DNA of 19,068 nucleotides, taken from contig JAQYER010000021.1 of assembly GCA_028723545.1 (NCBI GenBank), positions 1 through 19,068 on the forward strand, written 5' to 3'. The notes beneath the pieces are model-generated. The model saw nothing but the letters and a program-made list of their open reading frames with translations, did no database searches and was not told the DNA's origin. The translations under genes and the position numbers were made by a program. Shown here piece after piece: positions 14,613 to 19,068 of the stretch. Numbering within the stretch: position 1 is the stretch's first letter; the number at the start of each line of letters is the position of its first letter. Source of the DNA: Caryophanales bacterium. Lineage in GTDB: Bacteria; Bacillota_I; Bacilli_A; RFN20; CAG-826.

Positions 14613-15110
14613 TTAATTTTTTATAATTTGCCACATTTTAATTAAATCTTCAAGTTTCATTTTCGCATTCGCAGGACTAGTAGAAGGAAGCTTTGTTGAA
14701 ATATTTTTTAAATGTGGATATTTTTTAATAAACAATTCATATGCTTTATTGCCATTTAAATAAATATGATTAATTTTCGAATTATTAATTAAATCATCAA
14801 TGTTTGTATACACAATTGAAGTTTTATCGATTGATAAATCACTAGACCCTTTTATCGAACACGAATCGATAACATCATATAAAGCAATATGATTATTTAA
14901 ACAAAAAAATGTTTTTTCTTCATTGCTAAATTGTTTTAAATTTGGAACACCATAAATAAATGACAATATATCCCAAAAACGATTTTGTTTATGCCCATAA
15001 TAAAAATTCTTTTCAATAGATTTTAACGAAGGAAAAGAACCCAAAATTAATATTGTGCAATTTTCATCAAACACTTTATCAAATTGATGATTGCGATAGA
15101 CATTTTCCAT
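14613..15110 (-). CDS. Family-6 uracil-DNA-glycosylase fold protein (DNA-deoxyinosine glycosylase)
   Basis: The 165-residue product carries the hypoxanthine-DNA glycosylase pattern of UDG family 6. ILGSFPS (22-28) is the first active-site loop. FYYGHKQNRFWDIL (36-49) contains the key Asn (N43), ALYDVIDSC (76-84) follows, and LPSTSPANA (141-149) is the second loop. Enzymes of this group remove deaminated adenine (hypoxanthine) from DNA and start base-excision repair. A longer reading from ATG 15176 adds 22 basic residues read out of frame through ruvX and is not preferred. The chosen ATG shares TAATG with the ruvX stop codon, a one-base overlap that suggests coupled translation. Its placement next to ruvX and addA supports a DNA-repair role. 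Confidence 0.88.
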   Translation of the reverse strand: MENVYRNHQFDKVFDENCTILILGSFPSLKSIEKNFYYGHKQNRFWDILSFIYGVPNLKQFSNEEKTFFCLNNHIALYDVIDSCSIKGSSDLSIDKTSIVYTNIDDLINNSKINHIYLNGNKAYELFIKKYPHLKNISTKLPSTSPANAKMKLEDLIKMWQIIKN

Positions 15111-15535
15111 TAATATTGTCCGATTTGCTTTAAATATCTTTCTAAAATTATCATTGCCGCGGCAGAATCGATGCATGATTTTTGCTTTTTGGCTTTTTTA
15201 TTATTGCTATGAAGCATCATTGAAGCTTCTACAGTTGAATTCCTTTCATCAACTTTAACAATATCGACATTAAATTTAGTTTCTAATTTTTTAATGAATT
15301 CATCCACGACCGGAGTCATTAAACATGGATCACCACTTGGATAAGTTGGATATCCAATAATGATGTGTTCAATTTTTTCATATTCAACCGCTTTTAAAAG
15401 TAAATCAAGGCATTCATCATAATCATCCATATGGAAACGAAGATTTGGTAATGGAGTAATAAACATCCCTGATCTTGATATAGCGATTCCTAATGATCCT
15501 CTTCCTAAATCTAATGACAATATATTTGTTTTCAT
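15110..15535 (-). CDS. ruvX: Putative pre-16S rRNA nuclease / Holliday junction resolvase-like protein (YqgF)
   Basis: From ATG 15535 the protein has 141 residues, the usual size for YqgF/RuvX. The RNase H-like fold is recognisable: LSLDLGRGSLGIAIS (D9), IIIGYPTYPSGD (58-69), VDERNSTVEA (D96/E97), and CIDSAAAMIILERYL (D123). The acidic residues D9, E97 and D123 form the expected active site. The family processes the 5' end of 16S rRNA and has been proposed to act on recombination intermediates. The LGRGSLG loop departs slightly from the usual VGTKRIG. The TTG reading at 15571 overlaps the EamA gene and is rejected. The gene starts 19 bases after the EamA gene with only a weak GGGA ribosome site, and overlaps the glycosylase start by one base. 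Confidence 0.93.
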   Translation of the reverse strand: MKTNILSLDLGRGSLGIAISRSGMFITPLPNLRFHMDDYDECLDLLLKAVEYEKIEHIIIGYPTYPSGDPCLMTPVVDEFIKKLETKFNVDIVKVDERNSTVEASMMLHSNNKKAKKQKSCIDSAAAMIILERYLKQIGQY

Positions 15536-15554
15536 AAAAGTTATTTTCCCATTG

Positions 15555-16451
15555 TTACAAACTAAAAACAATAATTAGTATTATTCCTAATGTTAATAAA
15601 GATAATCCAACAATTGATTTTTTATTAAATTTCTCTTTTAAGAATATAAAGCTAAATAGCATTGTTAACAAAATTGATAATTTTCCAATTGATGACACCG
15701 CGACAGGATTTACTCCATCAATATTTAATGAAGCGTATTCACATAACCACGCCCCTCCGGTAGATAATCCAGATAATATCAAAAATAGCCAGCTCTTCTT
15801 ATTAACATTTTTAACACCAACATAATCTTTTCTAATTAAAACAATAAATCCAGAAAAAATAAATACAATTATCGTTCTAATTAATGTTCCTAAATTTGAA
15901 GAAATTCCATTTAAACCTAATTTGACAAATAAACTAACAAAAGAAGCAAATACCGATGATAATATTGCAAAAATAAGCCATCTTTTAGATTTAATTTCAT
16001 TATCGCTTGTTTTTCCAACCATTAATAATGTTCCAATTAACATTAAAACCATGGAAATTATCAAAAAGACAATTGTTAAAATATCACCATTATTTGTTGT
16101 TGTATCAAAAAAGAAAATAATAAATAAAATAGTTGTTAATATAAAACTTGATTTATCGATTGGTGCGACTTTATTAATATTTCCAAGCTTTAATGCTTGA
16201 TAATAGCAAATCCAACTTAATCCAGTCGATATACCTGATAATATTAAAAAAATCCAATTGGTGAATGTTAATTTATAAAAATCTTGGAACGCTCCAGTGA
16301 TGAAACATAAAATAACAGAACATAAAATAACGATTATTGTTCTAAAAAATGTAGCAAAATTGGAATTAACATCTTTAATACCGATTTTTGCTAAAATCGT
16401 AGTCATTGAAGTAAAAAACGCTGCTAATAAAGCTAATAATAACCAAATCAT
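15555..16451 (-). CDS. EamA-family (drug/metabolite superfamily) transporter
   Basis: The 298-residue protein is almost wholly hydrophobic, with about ten transmembrane helices in two homologous halves of about 140 residues, the standard EamA layout. The repeat is visible: SGISTGLSWICYYQALKLGNINKVAPIDKSS in the first half, and SGLSTGGAWLCEYASLNIDGVNPVAVSSIGK in the second, each quoted here as landmarks around the fourth helix of its half. Confidence 0.9.
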   Translation of the reverse strand: MIWLLLALLAAFFTSMTTILAKIGIKDVNSNFATFFRTIIVILCSVILCFITGAFQDFYKLTFTNWIFLILSGISTGLSWICYYQALKLGNINKVAPIDKSSFILTTILFIIFFFDTTTNNGDILTIVFLIISMVLMLIGTLLMVGKTSDNEIKSKRWLIFAILSSVFASFVSLFVKLGLNGISSNLGTLIRTIIVFIFSGFIVLIRKDYVGVKNVNKKSWLFLILSGLSTGGAWLCEYASLNIDGVNPVAVSSIGKLSILLTMLFSFIFLKEKFNKKSIVGLSLLTLGIILIIVFSL

Positions 16452-16452
16452 A

Positions 16453-19068
16453 TTATCCTAAAAGCGGTAATAATATCGCTTGAGTTTCTATATTAAATGT
16501 TTTTCTAACAAAATCAATGTAAGAATCTAATTGTTTTTTATATTTGTTCTCGTCAGCGTTTTTTAATTTATAATCAACAATTAACGCGTGGTCTTCATAA
16601 ATTAATAAAAGGTCGATGACACCGCAAACATCATTATCTTCATCATAATATTTATATTCTTTATAAATAGAAACATTATTTAAATCTTTAAAAATATCAT
16701 TTGATAACACTTTATCAATATCTTGTCTTTCTTTTTTGTTATTAATAAAGGAAGTATCTTTTGTTTTTAAATCAACATATTGCATATATGAGTGATATCG
16801 AATACCTTTATTTAATAGATAATCACTTGCTTCAGAATCAAGCTCAATTGATGGCCTTTTTGATAAAGAACGCAAATCATAGTTTAATTGATTTGGTTTA
16901 TAAATTACTTTTGAAGGAATGAATTCTTGAATTTGTTTTTTTAATAAATGATCAGTAAAACCATATTCATCGATATCAACATTATGTTTTGAATATTTGA
17001 CGATATCATAATAATTAGAAACATCATCTTTATCATTGATCTCTAATATTTGTTCTTCGTTTGGATAAACCATAATCGCACATTCTTTCGCTCTAGTAAG
17101 CGCAACATAAAATAATCTTGTTTCTTCAGAAATGTTATCAATTATGAGTCGTTCATTTTCTGCTTCGCGTATTGGGGTGCATTTCACGCCTGTTTTAATA
17201 AGGCGATTTGGCAAATATAAACCGTGTTTTTCGTTGAAATAATACGCGACCTTATCCCCAAAAATATTAGAATTCGCACAATTAATTGCTCTAGTGCAGT
17301 CAACATAAACAATTGGGAATTCAAGACCTTTTGACTTGTGGAAAGTCTCAATTGTAACAGCGTTATTAGAATCAGATCCAAGGCGAATACTAAATTTTAA
17401 ATTTAATCTATTTAAGTTTTCGAAATAATAACTTAAGTCTGATAATTGATATCCGATTGAATCCATTGATTTAACATTATCTAAAATAGCGTTAAGTTTT
17501 TGTAGATACGAAATAGCGTTTCCAATATTTGATAACTTTTCAACAAAATGGAATTGATTAACTAAATCTAACATTATTTGATAAATCGAAGAAGATTTAT
17601 GGTCGAACGCAAAATTTAATAAATTGTTGTAAACATCAGATTTCTTATACGAATAATTAATTATTAATTTATTATTTTCGTATTTATTTGAGCCTAATAA
17701 ATCAAATATTTGTTGGTCGTTATAATTCATTACAAAAGAACGAAGAATACTAGTTAAACATAATTTTAATTCTTCCTCTTTTTCATAAATATAAATTATT
17801 TCATCGTTGTTTTTTTGATCAAATCCTTCATTTTGAAGGAATATATCAAAGATTTTTATAAATGACATTAATGTTTTAGTTAAAATATCTTCATTAATTA
17901 TTTCATCCGCGACGATATTAATTGGTATTCCTAATGCATTAAAAATTCTTCGGCAAGACTCATTTGCGACATTATTTCTCGCTAAAATACCAAAATCTGA
18001 AAATGTTGCGTCAACCAAGCCATAAATCTCTTTATTATTTTCATCATAGCCAATTACTTTTGATACTTTCGCATGGTTAGAGATTCTATCGATAATGTTT
18101 AACGCACAAGAAATATAATATTCATTCTTTTCAATATCATATTCATTAAATTGTTCATCACATATTGAATTGATTCTTTCTAACGCTTCATCTTTAGATA
18201 AAATCCTAAAATAATGTAAACCGACATCTTTTTTATCTGATACATCATCAATATCATAACGGTTATTTTTATCATAACGGAGGTCATGATTATCTAAATA
18301 ATTAACGCCTCCATGTTTTTCATCCATGAATTTTTCAAAAATGCGATTTACACCATCTAATATTTCTTTTCTAGAACGATAATTAATATTCATCGTATAT
18401 GGTTCATTGGCTAATTTAGAATATTCAATGTATTTTTCATTAAATTTCTCCGGATTAGCGCCTTTAAATCCATATATAGATTGTTTAACATCCCCAACTA
18501 AAAGAAGGTTATTATTACTAATTTTTGTGAAGAATGCATCATCAATATCGGAATCATCTTGATATTCGTCAATCATTATCATTTTAAATGATGATTGAAT
18601 TTCATTTAATGGTTGTTCAAAATCTAAAATCGATAACGCCATCGAAGCAATATCTTGAAAACGATATTTACCTTTATCTTTCATAAATTGATGGATTTTT
18701 TTAGATGCCTCAAAAGCTATGTTAAAAAATAAAGGGAAGAAATGTTTATTAATTTCAATTTCTTCTTCAAAATTATTTAAATCATATATTTTTATTTTCT
18801 TTAATTGGTCTACCAACTTTTTGATTTCATCATAAAGTTCAGTAGGAACTCGTTTATCTTTATTAATCCTATCTGAGTCATTTTTAAAATGTTTAATACC
18901 ATTATTAATTCCTTTAAATGAATCAAAATCAGTAAATCCATCCAATTTATTATTAATAACATCAATAAATTTGATTGGATTTTCATCTCCATAATTTGAA
19001 GCTTCATCGAGAAGATATTGAATTTGTTCAATTATTTTTTTGATTTTTTTACCAACTGTTTTAACTAA
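16453..19068 (-). CDS. addA: ATP-dependent helicase/nuclease subunit A (AddA), N-terminus beyond the window
   Basis: AddA and AddB form the Gram-positive counterpart of RecBCD, which processes double-strand DNA ends. The frame is open to base 19068; a TTG at 18945 is not a start. The 871 visible residues lack helicase motif I, which lies outside. Motif II DEYQD (18556-18570), motif III LLLVGDVKQSIYGFKG, NYRSRKEI, TFHKSKGLEFP and the motif VI segment RLFYVALTRAKE are present. The C-terminal RecB-type nuclease domain shows RYHSYMQYVD, GVIDLLL, IVDYKLK and KKQLDSY, with the D, DxK and Q/Y residues of an active PD-(D/E)XK site. It is the most upstream visible gene of a minus operon; EamA starts one base after its stop. 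AddB is not visible. AddA is usually about 1,200 residues. Confidence 0.93.
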   Translation of the reverse strand, partial: LVKTVGKKIKKIIEQIQYLLDEASNYGDENPIKFIDVINNKLDGFTDFDSFKGINNGIKHFKNDSDRINKDKRVPTELYDEIKKLVDQLKKIKIYDLNNFEEEIEINKHFFPLFFNIAFEASKKIHQFMKDKGKYRFQDIASMALSILDFEQPLNEIQSSFKMIMIDEYQDDSDIDDAFFTKISNNNLLLVGDVKQSIYGFKGANPEKFNEKYIEYSKLANEPYTMNINYRSRKEILDGVNRIFEKFMDEKHGGVNYLDNHDLRYDKNNRYDIDDVSDKKDVGLHYFRILSKDEALERINSICDEQFNEYDIEKNEYYISCALNIIDRISNHAKVSKVIGYDENNKEIYGLVDATFSDFGILARNNVANESCRRIFNALGIPINIVADEIINEDILTKTLMSFIKIFDIFLQNEGFDQKNNDEIIYIYEKEEELKLCLTSILRSFVMNYNDQQIFDLLGSNKYENNKLIINYSYKKSDVYNNLLNFAFDHKSSSIYQIMLDLVNQFHFVEKLSNIGNAISYLQKLNAILDNVKSMDSIGYQLSDLSYYFENLNRLNLKFSIRLGSDSNNAVTIETFHKSKGLEFPIVYVDCTRAINCANSNIFGDKVAYYFNEKHGLYLPNRLIKTGVKCTPIREAENERLIIDNISEETRLFYVALTRAKECAIMVYPNEEQILEINDKDDVSNYYDIVKYSKHNVDIDEYGFTDHLLKKQIQEFIPSKVIYKPNQLNYDLRSLSKRPSIELDSEASDYLLNKGIRYHSYMQYVDLKTKDTSFINNKKERQDIDKVLSNDIFKDLNNVSIYKEYKYYDEDNDVCGVIDLLLIYEDHALIVDYKLKNADENKYKKQLDSYIDFVRKTFNIETQAILLPLLG

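Noticed and set aside
15111..15176. Longer N-terminus for the DNA glycosylase from ATG 15176
   Set aside because: The extra 22 residues are the ruvX coding region read in another frame. The family begins near the shorter start, which has a stop/start overlap.
18943..18945. TTG as the start of the AddA frame
   Set aside because: The frame continues open to the window edge with plausible AddA sequence, and helicase motif I must lie upstream.
1..19068. Mycoplasma-type code (TGA as Trp)
   Set aside because: Long conserved genes are uninterrupted under the standard code, and conserved Trp positions use TGG.
1..19068. tRNA, rRNA, CRISPR array, insertion sequence or phage module
   Set aside because: No cloverleaf-like segment, spaced direct repeats, transposase or integrase motif was seen. 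Almost all bases are accounted for by genes with gaps under 160 bases.

Overview
The window is AT-rich, single-replicon bacterial DNA, about 70% A+T or more by eye. It uses the standard code: Trp is TGG throughout and no gene needs TGA read as sense. Every gene that ends here stops with TAA (12) or TAG (3) and none with TGA. Gram-positive-type gene content (AddA-type helicase-nuclease, PepT, an iron-sulfur serine dehydratase, an FtsX-type ABC exporter), strong Shine-Dalgarno sites inside operons, and very tight spacing point to a low-GC Bacillota lineage. An uncultured gut or rumen Bacilli/Erysipelotrichia relative near the Mollicutes is the best guess; this is inference. No RNA gene, mobile element, CRISPR array or phage gene was seen.

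Layout, left to right. A methyltransferase-like gene enters from the left edge (+) and meets a membrane protein of unknown function (621-2075, -) at a bidirectional terminator. Next comes a four-gene minus-strand operon (7685 down to 2200): ABC ATPase, FtsX-type permease, choline-kinase-like phosphotransferase, and tripeptidase PepT. A divergent promoter region (7686-7808) holds two compact promoters and a perfect inverted repeat. It separates this operon from an L-serine dehydratase gene (7809-9014, +), which ends 3 bases from a convergent three-gene operon (12656 down to 9018). That operon encodes an acyltransferase fused to a zinc ribbon, a GltS-family sodium/glutamate-type symporter, and an N-acetylhexosamine-kinase-like phosphotransferase. 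A second divergent region (12657-12807), again with an inverted repeat, leads to a small four-helix membrane protein (12808-13338, +). This meets the tail of a five-gene minus operon at a terminator that contains both stop codons. That operon reads addA (running off the right edge), an EamA transporter, ruvX, a family-6 uracil/hypoxanthine-DNA glycosylase, and an M18 aminopeptidase.

Functionally the window combines peptide and amino-acid use (PepT, M18 peptidase, serine dehydratase, glutamate-type symporter), envelope or lipid work (acyltransferase, ABC exporter, choline-kinase-like enzyme), and DNA repair (AddA, RuvX, deoxyinosine glycosylase). Most of this is ordinary housekeeping. The most unusual signals are regulatory and architectural. 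At three transcription-unit heads the -10 box sits only 9-10 bases before the ATG with no Shine-Dalgarno, suggesting leaderless mRNAs, while operon-internal genes have good Shine-Dalgarno sites. There is also a well-placed palindrome over the ABC operon promoter, and an unassigned multidomain membrane protein.
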